This document shows, piece after piece, positions 1 to 6,376 of a DNA stretch of 6,446 nucleotides. Position numbers and translations under genes: made by a program. The stretch spans positions 1 through 6,446 of the forward strand of contig JAFSTZ010000431.1 of the NCBI GenBank assembly GCA_017445525.1, written 5' to 3'. How positions within the stretch are numbered: position 1 is the first letter of the stretch; each line of letters starts with the position of its first letter. The DNA comes from Eubacterium sp. (GTDB taxonomy: Bacteria; Bacillota; Clostridia; Lachnospirales; Lachnospiraceae). A model generated the notes under the pieces. It was not told the DNA's origin, did no database searches, and worked only from the letters and a program-made list of their open reading frames with translations.

Positions 1-1319
1 GTCCAGAAAACCGGATCCGTCAGATCCTCAGAGGGCGTCATCAGCATCCTCCTGATACTGTAGGGATAGTTCAGATAATACTCCTCATCATACTCTATCC
101 CGGGGATCCTGGTAGTGAGCATACCGTCGTTCTCAGTGATATAAGCCGACTCCGGAAGCACGGGGATGAGATAGTTCCCGAACCCGAAAGCAAGGTTCCT
201 CACATGGAGATTTCCGATCGACCAGAGATCCTCAAATCCGCTTTTTTCGTTGTCTCCAACATCATCTCTCAACTGAACATGATAGCTGTCCGGCGTGATG
301 TTCTGAGATGCGAGTGCCGCCAGATCCTGCTTGAACTCCGCATTTTTCTTATTGGATGTCCACTTGTTACTCTCATATACATTGGCGACAAAACTCTTCA
401 GATACAGTCCGTAGTTCGTGTTTACATCACCGGATATCTTCACCAGTGTCTGACCGGTATGGTTCACCTCAGCCTTCTTGCCTATCTTGCCGTAGTCGAT
501 GGCAGATTCGTTGAAGTTGGCTCTTATCCACCTGAACATATCCTCACTGCTCCACGATGCGAGGGATGTTATCGTATTTTTCACCTCAAGCAGAGTGTTT
601 TTGTTTCTCTCATATCTGGCAGGTGTAACTATGATAAATGAGAGCAGCCCTGCGATGAGGCCGACTCCTACCAAAAGCACCGACAGCTTCTGTCTGATCT
701 GCCTGTCGGTCGATGCGGTCTTCTGCTGTCTGGTGCCGATGACCGCCATCAGTATCACCAGATATATGATCATGTCCGTAAAATACCCGACCTTACCCAC
801 ATACATGGGGATGATCACAAACGGCAGAGTCATGACCAAAAAAACACTTGATCTTCTCTTTCTATAGAAAAATGCGCTGACTACCGCTATCACGAAAACA
901 CCCAATATGATAAGTACCAGGGTAGTCGAAAATCCTACACTGACATCGTCCTTGTCCTTATATGTCAACAGTGCAAGGTTCGATCCGCTGAAGCTCATAA
1001 ACTGTTTCAGAAAACTGTTTACGATGGTTATAAATCCCTTGATCAGCTCCTCATGAAAGCGTATCGTCAGTGCTCCGTAGAACACAAGCAAGCCCCCGAT
1101 ACCGAAAAACTTTCCGAGCTTCATAGTCTCCAATACGGAAAACAGTGCATAAAACAGGACCGATCCGACAAACATAAAGCTCAAAAACATCGTCCTGTCA
1201 TATATGAGTTCAAGACTCGTCGCAGTACAGGTGAGCGCAGCAGCAACGCCCATGAATACCATAAGTATCTGGACGAACTCCATCAAAATGCCTATGACTT
1301 TATTTGACTGCTTTACCAA
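1..1319 (-). CDS. Polytopic membrane protein, TgpA/YebA-like transglutaminase family (3' end outside window)
   Basis: The open frame gives 439 complete codons with no stop and runs off the left edge, so the C-terminus is missing. The N-terminal half has about seven hydrophobic segments (roughly residues 9-31, 44-63, 69-86, 132-151, 158-173, 181-195, 212-231). A soluble, probably extracytoplasmic region starts near residue 232 and contains YLKSFVANVYESNKW (residues 306-320), which resembles the segment before the catalytic domain in TgpA-like proteins. The Cys-His-Asp transglutaminase core would lie beyond the window, so enzymatic activity cannot be judged. The start is taken as TTG at 1319-1317, because GAGGTGA lies 5 bases upstream; the first ATG (1283) has no ribosome binding site and would cut into the first hydrophobic segment. 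The gene overlaps the end of the DUF58 gene by 20 bases, suggesting translational coupling. Family assignment rests on topology, the motif and the MoxR-DUF58 neighbours. Confidence 0.82.
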   Translation of the reverse strand, partial: MVKQSNKVIGILMEFVQILMVFMGVAAALTCTATSLELIYDRTMFLSFMFVGSVLFYALFSVLETMKLGKFFGIGGLLVFYGALTIRFHEELIKGFITIVNSFLKQFMSFSGSNLALLTYKDKDDVSVGFSTTLVLIILGVFVIAVVSAFFYRKRRSSVFLVMTLPFVIIPMYVGKVGYFTDMIIYLVILMAVIGTRQQKTASTDRQIRQKLSVLLVGVGLIAGLLSFIIVTPARYERNKNTLLEVKNTITSLASWSSEDMFRWIRANFNESAIDYGKIGKKAEVNHTGQTLVKISGDVNTNYGLYLKSFVANVYESNKWTSNKKNAEFKQDLAALASQNITPDSYHVQLRDDVGDNEKSGFEDLWSIGNLHVRNLAFGFGNYLIPVLPESAYITENDGMLTTRIPGIEYDEEYYLNYPYSIRRMLMTPSEDLTDPVFW

Positions 1320-2430
1320 AACCGTCACCTCGTAAATCCATAACCTCAAGCCTGTTTCTGGTCAGACCGCTGTTCTCAACATCGGGCAGATCGCTGACCG
1401 TGAGATACATGGCCGACTCGAGAGGCCTTCCCTGATCCCATGCAAGATAAGCCTCAACAAGATCACCCGGCTTGTCCTCCGGATGTATGCGAAAGAGATC
1501 CTGGAACATCCACAACAACTCCTCTTCGTGCTCGACCAGCCTCTCCTCGATGATATCGGCTTCCCTGTTGAACCATATAAAATGCTGCGGTACCATGTGC
1601 TCTATCATAAACAGCGAAACAGAGTAGATACCCTGCACAAGCTTGTTGGCATTCTCATGATGCTTCTCACCCTCGCCCGGTATACTCAGGTCGATAAAGA
1701 TATGTAGAGCCTTCGCCAGAGGCAGGGATCCGTCTTTTACCATAAGATTGCCGGTCTTGGATGTGAGTTTCCAGTGTATACGCTGTATCTTGTCGCCGTC
1801 TGCATACTCTCTGATGTCAAAGACCTCTGAAGGGTCATCACCCTTTTTATACAGAGAGAACCTGTCACTGTCCTCATCTGTCTCCGTATACCATCTGTCC
1901 CTGTCAAGATAAAAGTCCTTTGTCGGCGGCAGCACCAGGATATGCTGTCTGGGATAATCCTTCCCGACCGTCCAGGCAAAGATGTTCAGATAATCGTAAA
2001 CCCTGACCTTCTCAACCTTGATGGCGAGATCGCCGCAGTTTGTCATCGGCACTACTATACGCCTGTCACGTTTTCTGCCGGCATCAACACTGAAACGGAT
2101 CTTGAGTTTTCCCGTCTCACCGGAAAACCGGTTCTCATATCTGACCTTGACTATGCCCTTTGTGACTGGCAAAAATCTGTTGCGATTCTCCAGTGAAAGT
2201 ATCATCGCCGGTCTCGCCGGTTTGTCCATGTCATCCTTCTCCGCAACGGGATTTTTGGCATCCACTGAAGTGTCAAGTCGCATCCTCAAAAACAGTAAAA
2301 ATACAAACATGAAAATCGGTATAAATACAAGAATACCTGCAATCGCCACAGTGCCGAATTCCAGGTAAAAAATACATATAAAAATGCCCAGCAGGCATAT
2401 AATAGCATATAAAAGGGTTCCTAGAGTCAT
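1300..2430 (-). CDS. DUF58 domain membrane protein (YeaD-like)
   Basis: A 376-residue protein with two N-terminal membrane helices (about residues 3-24 and 28-49), a basic/polar stretch, a beta-rich middle region (about 75-170) and the DUF58 core. The core signature is FDIREYADGD followed by RIHWK (about 204-221), then a hydrophobic strand HIFIDLS (243-249) where a von Willebrand A-like fold begins. DUF58 proteins are usually encoded next to MoxR ATPases and are thought to be their partners at the membrane; the biochemical role is not established. Length is normal for the family. The start ATG is preceded by GAGGAA with 6 bases of spacing. It begins 14 bases after the moxR-like stop, and its own end overlaps the next gene, so the three are almost certainly co-transcribed. 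The full metal-binding DxSxS pattern is not present: the sequence reads DLSIP. Confidence 0.93.
   Translation of the reverse strand: MTLGTLLYAIICLLGIFICIFYLEFGTVAIAGILVFIPIFMFVFLLFLRMRLDTSVDAKNPVAEKDDMDKPARPAMILSLENRNRFLPVTKGIVKVRYENRFSGETGKLKIRFSVDAGRKRDRRIVVPMTNCGDLAIKVEKVRVYDYLNIFAWTVGKDYPRQHILVLPPTKDFYLDRDRWYTETDEDSDRFSLYKKGDDPSEVFDIREYADGDKIQRIHWKLTSKTGNLMVKDGSLPLAKALHIFIDLSIPGEGEKHHENANKLVQGIYSVSLFMIEHMVPQHFIWFNREADIIEERLVEHEEELLWMFQDLFRIHPEDKPGDLVEAYLAWDQGRPLESAMYLTVSDLPDVENSGLTRNRLEVMDLRGDGFGKAVK
1325..1331 (-). promoter_or_regulatory. Ribosome binding site GAGGTGA deciding a TTG start
   Basis: GAGGTGA matches seven consecutive bases of the ideal Shine-Dalgarno sequence and ends 5 bases before TTG (1319-1317). 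It lies inside the last codons of the DUF58 gene. It supports a TTG start over the ATG at 1283, which is preceded by AT-rich sequence with no purine-rich motif. A GTG overlapping this motif (1328-1326) is also in frame but has no well-placed site of its own. Confidence 0.7.
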
Positions 2431-2444
2431 ACTGATTTCCTCTT

Positions 2445-3374
2445 TTATGCGAGCTTCGGTGCAGGAACGTGATTTACTATCTCCTCTATGATATCTTCCT
2501 CAGTAACATGCGCCATACGGGCTTTACCGTTTAACAGAATACGGTGCGCCAAAACCGCAACCGAAACATTTTTCACATCCTCCGGAAGTACAAATGCTCT
2601 ACCCGCAACGTATGCACAGGCTCTCGCCATATCCATGAGCGCCAGCGTACCTCTCGGGCTGACTCCCAGCGAGAGCATAGCGTGATTCCTGGTGCCGTCA
2701 ACTATCCTGGAAAGGTATACCAGCACCTTGTCATCAACATGTATCTGACGAACCTGCTCCTGCATGGCAACGAGCTCTTTTTTAGAAATAATCTCACGCA
2801 CTGAATCAAGCGGGTTTGTATCCTGTCTTTCCTTGATCAGGCGGAGTTCCTCCTCCATGGAGGGATAACCCATGGATATACGTATCATAAATCTGTCAAG
2901 CTGCGACTCGGGAAGCATCTGGGTTCCCGCTGAGCCAACAGGATTCTGTGTTGCCATAACGATAAAAGGAACCGGAAGCTGTCTGGTCACACCATCAACA
3001 GTTACCTGTCCTTCTTCCATGACCTCCAGAAGCGCCGACTGCGTCTTGGTGGAGGTTCTGTTTATCTCATCTGCCAAAAGAAGATTGCAGAGGATGGCTC
3101 CCGGCTTGTACTGAAAATCGCCATCCGGACCTATCATATTGAAGCCTACCACATCGGACGGCAAAACATCCGGTGTGAACTGAAGTCTCCTCTCAGTCAG
3201 CTCCATAGCTCTTGAAAAAGCTACTGCAAGGGTAGTCTTTCCCACTCCCGGCACGTCCTCTATCAGGATATGACCGCCGGCAAGTATCGCCGTCATGACA
3301 AGACGTATCTCCTTGTCCTTACCCCTGATAACCTGTGCTACCTCGTGAAGTATCTGCTCTGTTCTCTCGTTCAT
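2445..3374 (-). CDS. MoxR-family AAA+ ATPase (YeaC-like)
   Basis: A 309-residue cytoplasmic AAA+ ATPase of the MoxR family. Visible motifs are Walker A GVGKTT (43-48), Walker B LLLADE (98-103, ending in D102 and E103), sensor 1 in ATQNP (N144), a likely arginine finger in LDRF (R161) and sensor 2 in SPRG (R241). All key ATPase residues are intact, so it should bind and hydrolyse ATP. MoxR proteins act as chaperone-like factors that remodel or activate partner proteins, often DUF58 or vWA proteins encoded next door, as here. The start is taken as ATG at 3374 because GGAGG lies 6 bases upstream; an in-frame GTG at 3392 has no such site and would place the GGAGG inside the coding region. Length is typical. 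It follows murA by 46 bases with no evident terminator. Confidence 0.96.
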   Translation of the reverse strand: MNERTEQILHEVAQVIRGKDKEIRLVMTAILAGGHILIEDVPGVGKTTLAVAFSRAMELTERRLQFTPDVLPSDVVGFNMIGPDGDFQYKPGAILCNLLLADEINRTSTKTQSALLEVMEEGQVTVDGVTRQLPVPFIVMATQNPVGSAGTQMLPESQLDRFMIRISMGYPSMEEELRLIKERQDTNPLDSVREIISKKELVAMQEQVRQIHVDDKVLVYLSRIVDGTRNHAMLSLGVSPRGTLALMDMARACAYVAGRAFVLPEDVKNVSVAVLAHRILLNGKARMAHVTEEDIIEEIVNHVPAPKLA

Positions 3375-3380
3375 AATCAT

Positions 3381-3385
3381 CCTCC
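3381..3385 (-). promoter_or_regulatory. Ribosome binding site of the MoxR gene
   Basis: GGAGG on the minus strand, 6 bases before ATG at 3374-3372. Its position rules against the longer in-frame reading that begins at GTG 3392. Confidence 0.75.
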
Positions 3386-3388
3386 GGC

Positions 3389-3406
3389 ACACTGCGACCG
3401 CAGCGT
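3389..3406 (-). other. Small hairpin between murA and the MoxR gene
   Basis: The minus strand reads ACGCTGCGGTCGCAGTGT, which can fold as a 7-bp stem (ACGCTGC with GCAGTGT, one G-U pair) and a GGTC loop. It sits in the 46-base gap, a few bases upstream of the MoxR ribosome binding site. No U-tract follows, so it is not a standard intrinsic terminator. It could be an mRNA processing or stability element, or chance; no function is shown. Confidence 0.4.
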
Positions 3407-3420
3407 CAGTTCCCTGAAAC

Positions 3421-4725
3421 TCATCCCACCTTCATGCGGAACTTCCGAACCTGTCTGTCATCATCGGCATTTATCTTTTCTATCAGACCGCCGATGCCTC
3501 TGATCTTATCCTCAAACCGCTCATATCCACGCTCGATAAAGTGTATCTGATCGACACTTGTGATACCCTCCGCCGCAAGTCCTGCGATGACCAGGGCAGC
3601 GCCGGCTCTAAGGTCAGGTGCGGACACCTCGGCGCCGGTAAATCCCTCTACTCCGGTGATAAATGCGGTATTTCCTTCTATAGTGATATTTGCTCCCATC
3701 CCGCGCAGATCGCCTACATACTCAAACCTCGACTCAAATATAGTCTCGGTCACGATACTCGTTCCTGCGGAAAGCGCAAGTAAAGTCGTCATCTGCGGCT
3801 GCATATCCGTCGGGAATCCGGGATATGGCATGGTCTTTACATTTGCATAAGAAAGTCTCTTGTCTCTGATAACTCTCACACTGTCGTCATACTCGTCCAC
3901 CCGGCATCCGATCTCGGTAAGCTTCGCCGTGATGGACTCAAGGTGCTTGGGGATCACGTTTCTTATAAGTACATCCCCACCTGCTGCAGCTACCATCAAC
4001 ATAAATGTTCCGGCCTCTATCTGATCCGGTATAATGGAATACTCACTGCCATGCAGGGAATTGACTCCGCGGATACGGATAGCATCCGTACCTGCACCTC
4101 TTATATTGGCACCCATGGAGTTCAAGAAGTTGGCGACATCGACTATGTGCGGCTCCTTGGCGGGATTCTCTATGATAGTCTTCCCTTCGGCCATGCACGC
4201 AGCCATCATGATATTTATAGTCGCCCCGACACTGGGGCAGTCAAGATAAATATGATTACCGCGAAGATTCTCAGCCTTCGCGTCTATCTTTCCGTGATGT
4301 ATCGAAACTCTGGCTCCCAACTGCTCAAAACCTTTGATATGCTGGTCGATGGGCCGGCTTCCGATATTGCAGCCCCCGGGAAGTGCCACGAGAGCCTTTT
4401 TGTATTTTCCGAGAAGAGCACCTACCAGGTAGTATGATCCTCTGATCTTCCTGATGGCCTCCTGATCAACTATAACGTCATTTATAAGCGCACCGTTTAT
4501 CCTGACCGTAGTGCGGTCAAGTCTCTCCACGATGGCACCGATGCCCTCGATGGCATCCAAAAGAACCCTGACGTCATCGACATCCGGTATATTCTCAATA
4601 GTAACCGGTTCATTCGCCATGATAGCAGCCACGATAATACCGAGAGCAGCGTTTTTTGCTCCCCCTATCGTGACCTCACCGGACAGGGTGTTCCCACCCC
4701 GTATCATGTACTTATATGCTGCCAT
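3421..4725 (-). CDS. murA: UDP-N-acetylglucosamine 1-carboxyvinyltransferase (MurA)
   Basis: A 434-residue enolpyruvyl transferase that transfers enolpyruvate from PEP to the 3'-OH of UDP-GlcNAc in the cytoplasm, the first committed step of peptidoglycan synthesis. Hallmarks seen are GGAKNA near the N-terminus (K24, N25, equivalent to K22/N23 of E. coli), the catalytic-loop motif LPGGCNIGSRPID with the active-site cysteine C119, PTDMQ with the catalytic aspartate D307, and ERGYERFEDK near the C-terminus with the phosphate-binding arginine. The cysteine is the residue alkylated by fosfomycin, so the enzyme should be of the sensitive type. Length is standard, with a short charged tail. The start is taken at 4725 because GGAGGAG is 3 bases upstream (GGAGG core at 5); an ATG at 4743 has only weak upstream complementarity. 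It has its own promoter and appears to be the first gene of the murA-MoxR-DUF58-transglutaminase unit. Many Firmicutes carry two paralogues (MurA/MurZ); which one this is cannot be told here. Confidence 0.97.
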   Translation of the reverse strand: MAAYKYMIRGGNTLSGEVTIGGAKNAALGIIVAAIMANEPVTIENIPDVDDVRVLLDAIEGIGAIVERLDRTTVRINGALINDVIVDQEAIRKIRGSYYLVGALLGKYKKALVALPGGCNIGSRPIDQHIKGFEQLGARVSIHHGKIDAKAENLRGNHIYLDCPSVGATINIMMAACMAEGKTIIENPAKEPHIVDVANFLNSMGANIRGAGTDAIRIRGVNSLHGSEYSIIPDQIEAGTFMLMVAAAGGDVLIRNVIPKHLESITAKLTEIGCRVDEYDDSVRVIRDKRLSYANVKTMPYPGFPTDMQPQMTTLLALSAGTSIVTETIFESRFEYVGDLRGMGANITIEGNTAFITGVEGFTGAEVSAPDLRAGAALVIAGLAAEGITSVDQIHFIERGYERFEDKIRGIGGLIEKINADDDRQVRKFRMKVG

Positions 4726-4728
4726 ATG

Positions 4729-4735
4729 CTCCTCC
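4729..4735 (-). promoter_or_regulatory. Ribosome binding site of murA
   Basis: GGAGGAG immediately upstream of the ATG at 4725. This site lies downstream of the alternative ATG at 4743 and therefore favours the 434-residue product beginning MAAYKY, the usual MurA N-terminus. Confidence 0.75.
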
Positions 4736-4794
4736 AGAGCCATTTTTCAAACTCAAATCCCTATAAATCCTTTAAAAATCAAACCATAAATTGC

Positions 4795-4824
4795 ATTATA
4801 TCACATGATATAGTTGCTCGTCAA
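4795..4824 (-). promoter_or_regulatory. Sigma-A-type promoter of murA
   Basis: On the minus strand, TTGACG (-35, 4824-4819) is separated by 18 bases from a perfect TATAAT (-10, 4800-4795). The -10 box is preceded by TGTGA, giving an extended -10 (TGn) and the TRTG motif common in Gram-positive promoters. A likely transcription start is the A near 4787, giving a leader of about 60 bases before the murA ATG. It is the only strong promoter seen in the window and probably drives murA and the three genes after it. The -10 box overlaps a 16-bp palindrome. Confidence 0.85.
4797..4812. repeat. 16-bp palindrome overlapping the murA promoter -10 box (possible operator)
   Basis: The minus strand reads TATATCATGTGATATA: perfect 7-base arms (TATATCA and TGATATA) around a TG centre. 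It covers the downstream part of the -35/-10 spacer and four bases of the -10 box. A dimeric repressor bound here would block RNA polymerase. AT-rich palindromes can arise by chance around -10 boxes, so operator function is a guess. Confidence 0.45.
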
Positions 4825-4851
4825 GTCCTTATTGTCAGCGCTCCGGGTTGT

Positions 4852-6372
4852 TTAATAAACCATACGTACCTTATACCCGAGCTGTTCCGCCAACTCCGGA
4901 TAAATCTCCAGGAAGCAGTCCATCTCATCAAACGGCGCCGCGAGCACTACTACGAACTCCTCGCCAAACTCATGCAAAACCGACATCAGCTGTTCCACAG
5001 AGCTTTTGTTCAGTTCCGCTGCCTCGGTAATCAGAAGACAGTTTCCTATAAGCTTATCTATCTTATCCTCGAGTCGCAGGTTGTTCAGCTTCTCTGCAGT
5101 GATAGTCACAACCTTCTTGGCCGAAGTATATCCGAGCCTTGCAAGCTCCTTTGCAAGTTTCTTCGCCATAGTCATCACTATGCGATTGTCACCGCCGGCA
5201 AGGACAAAATGAGGCGGTTCAAAATCTCTTCTTCGAAGCTTGGATACCACATCCGTTGTTGTCCAATATCTGATCCCTCTACCGGAAATATCCGCCGGTC
5301 CCTCCTCGTAGTTATCATCAACTACAAACATCTGCTCAACACGCCTTGCTTTCTCAGCATCCTCGGTTTTTACCGGTTCGCCTACGGTTTCCGCCTGTCC
5401 CATACGGTTCAGATATCTGGCCTCTAAACTCAGATGTTCTTCCGTTGCCGGTGCTTCTCCGGACGCTGTAACCGGTGTTCCGACACTCTCAACAACCGGT
5501 TCTGTCGGATCGGCCGCATACATCGTAACATCCGGATCAAGCATGATCGGTCCGGTAGCAGGTGCCTGCTCAACCTCAAGCCTCTCCATCTTCATCCTGC
5601 CGGTCTCTGAAAGCATCTCATCCAAAGTCGGCTCGGAATGATCGGAACGTTCTACCTCAAAATATCCTCCCTGCTGACGATTGTCATCAGCCTCGACGAT
5701 ACGACTAACCTCTGCGCCCACACTCTCCGAGATGGCATTCTCTATCTCAGAATGAGCCTCAAGCTTTGCTACCAGATTCTCCGAGGTCTCATCAACCACT
5801 CTTTGTTCACCCGGATCAGGATCAGGATCGTCCGGTATGATCCTGACACCTCCGAACCACAGATGCAGATCTGCCAGCTCTCTTTTTTTATCCTCTATCC
5901 TTCCTGCCTGACCATAGAGCTCTGCAAGCTTCTGCCCCCAGTTCTCCATGTACTCCTCTTTTTTGAAATCCTCCAGAAGCTTTATCTTCTCATCGACACC
6001 CAGTTCCAAAGCCTCTGCCATAGCATATCTCAGCTCAAAATCATCGGCTATGGCTCCATCCCTCTTTTCAAACTCCTTCAGATAGAGCTTTGCCTCACCA
6101 AACTCACCTATACGTATCAGAACCTTAACATATTCCTTGAGATTATGTCTTGCCTTGGTCATATTAAAGAGATGCAGATATGTTTTCTTCATCTCATCAT
6201 AATGCTTTGTTTCCTCCTGAACCTTTGCCATCAGTTTCAGATGATGAACAGAGTCAATTTCTTCGGGAGAAAGCTCGGCTACAACATCCCAAGCAGCATC
6301 ATAACGCCTGTCCGCAGCCAGATCATCCAATATCTCCAAGCTTCTCTCTATCTCTATTCTCTTCTTTGCCAT
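4852..6372 (-). CDS. TPR-like protein with degenerate CbxX/CfxQ-type AAA+ domain (putative pseudo-ATPase)
   Basis: A 506-residue, apparently cytoplasmic protein with no signal peptide or membrane helix. Residues 1-175 are a series of amphipathic helix pairs typical of TPR-like repeats. Residues 178-360 form an acidic, low-complexity, probably disordered linker containing DPDPDPG. Residues 388-506 follow the layout of CbxX/CfxQ (SpoVK-like) AAA+ domains: HFVLAGGDNRIVMT corresponds to the family's HMVFTGNPGTGKTT, GNCLLITEAAEL (443-454) to GGILFIDEAYSL, and VVVLAAPFDEMDCFL (474-488) to the sensor strand ending in PDEMEYFL. The Walker A lysine aligns with V399 and the Walker B aspartate with T449; the Walker B glutamate (E450) remains. 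The chain ends where the arginine finger and lid would begin. It should therefore not hydrolyse ATP and may be a scaffold. The start ATG has GGAGG 9 bases upstream, inside the end of the preceding gene. The domain assignment is from memory of the family, not a search. Confidence 0.75.
   Translation of the reverse strand: MAKKRIEIERSLEILDDLAADRRYDAAWDVVAELSPEEIDSVHHLKLMAKVQEETKHYDEMKKTYLHLFNMTKARHNLKEYVKVLIRIGEFGEAKLYLKEFEKRDGAIADDFELRYAMAEALELGVDEKIKLLEDFKKEEYMENWGQKLAELYGQAGRIEDKKRELADLHLWFGGVRIIPDDPDPDPGEQRVVDETSENLVAKLEAHSEIENAISESVGAEVSRIVEADDNRQQGGYFEVERSDHSEPTLDEMLSETGRMKMERLEVEQAPATGPIMLDPDVTMYAADPTEPVVESVGTPVTASGEAPATEEHLSLEARYLNRMGQAETVGEPVKTEDAEKARRVEQMFVVDDNYEEGPADISGRGIRYWTTTDVVSKLRRRDFEPPHFVLAGGDNRIVMTMAKKLAKELARLGYTSAKKVVTITAEKLNNLRLEDKIDKLIGNCLLITEAAELNKSSVEQLMSVLHEFGEEFVVVLAAPFDEMDCFLEIYPELAEQLGYKVRMVY
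5812..5829 (-). repeat. Three 6-bp tandem units encoding Asp-Pro repeats
   Basis: The minus strand reads GATCCT, GATCCT, GATCCG in tandem, encoding DPDPDP at about residues 182-187 of the 506-residue protein. It marks the junction between the helical N-terminal domain and the acidic linker. In-frame 6-bp units could vary in number without breaking the gene. Confidence 0.6.
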
Positions 6373-6376
6373 CCCT

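Noticed and set aside
204..641. 145-codon plus-strand open frame near the left end
   Set aside because: The minus strand is open without a stop for the whole of 1-1319 and encodes a coherent membrane protein; the plus frame is its shadow.
3375..3392. Earlier GTG start for the MoxR gene
   Set aside because: GGAGG lies after it, at the right distance for ATG 3374; no site precedes the GTG.
3389..3406. Intrinsic terminator after murA
   Set aside because: The stem is short and is followed by GCCGGAGG rather than a run of Ts.
3943..4437. 164-codon plus-strand open frame inside murA
   Set aside because: It is antisense to a conserved enzyme whose motifs are all intact in the minus frame.
4726..4743. 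Earlier ATG for murA (six extra residues)
   Set aside because: The strong GGAGGAG lies downstream of this ATG and serves the ATG at 4725; MurA proteins normally begin close to the RGGNTL segment.
4726..5427. 233-codon plus-strand open frame crossing the murA promoter region
   Set aside because: It is antisense to the 3' part of the 506-residue gene and to the intergenic region; its composition is shadow-like and no domain is recognised.
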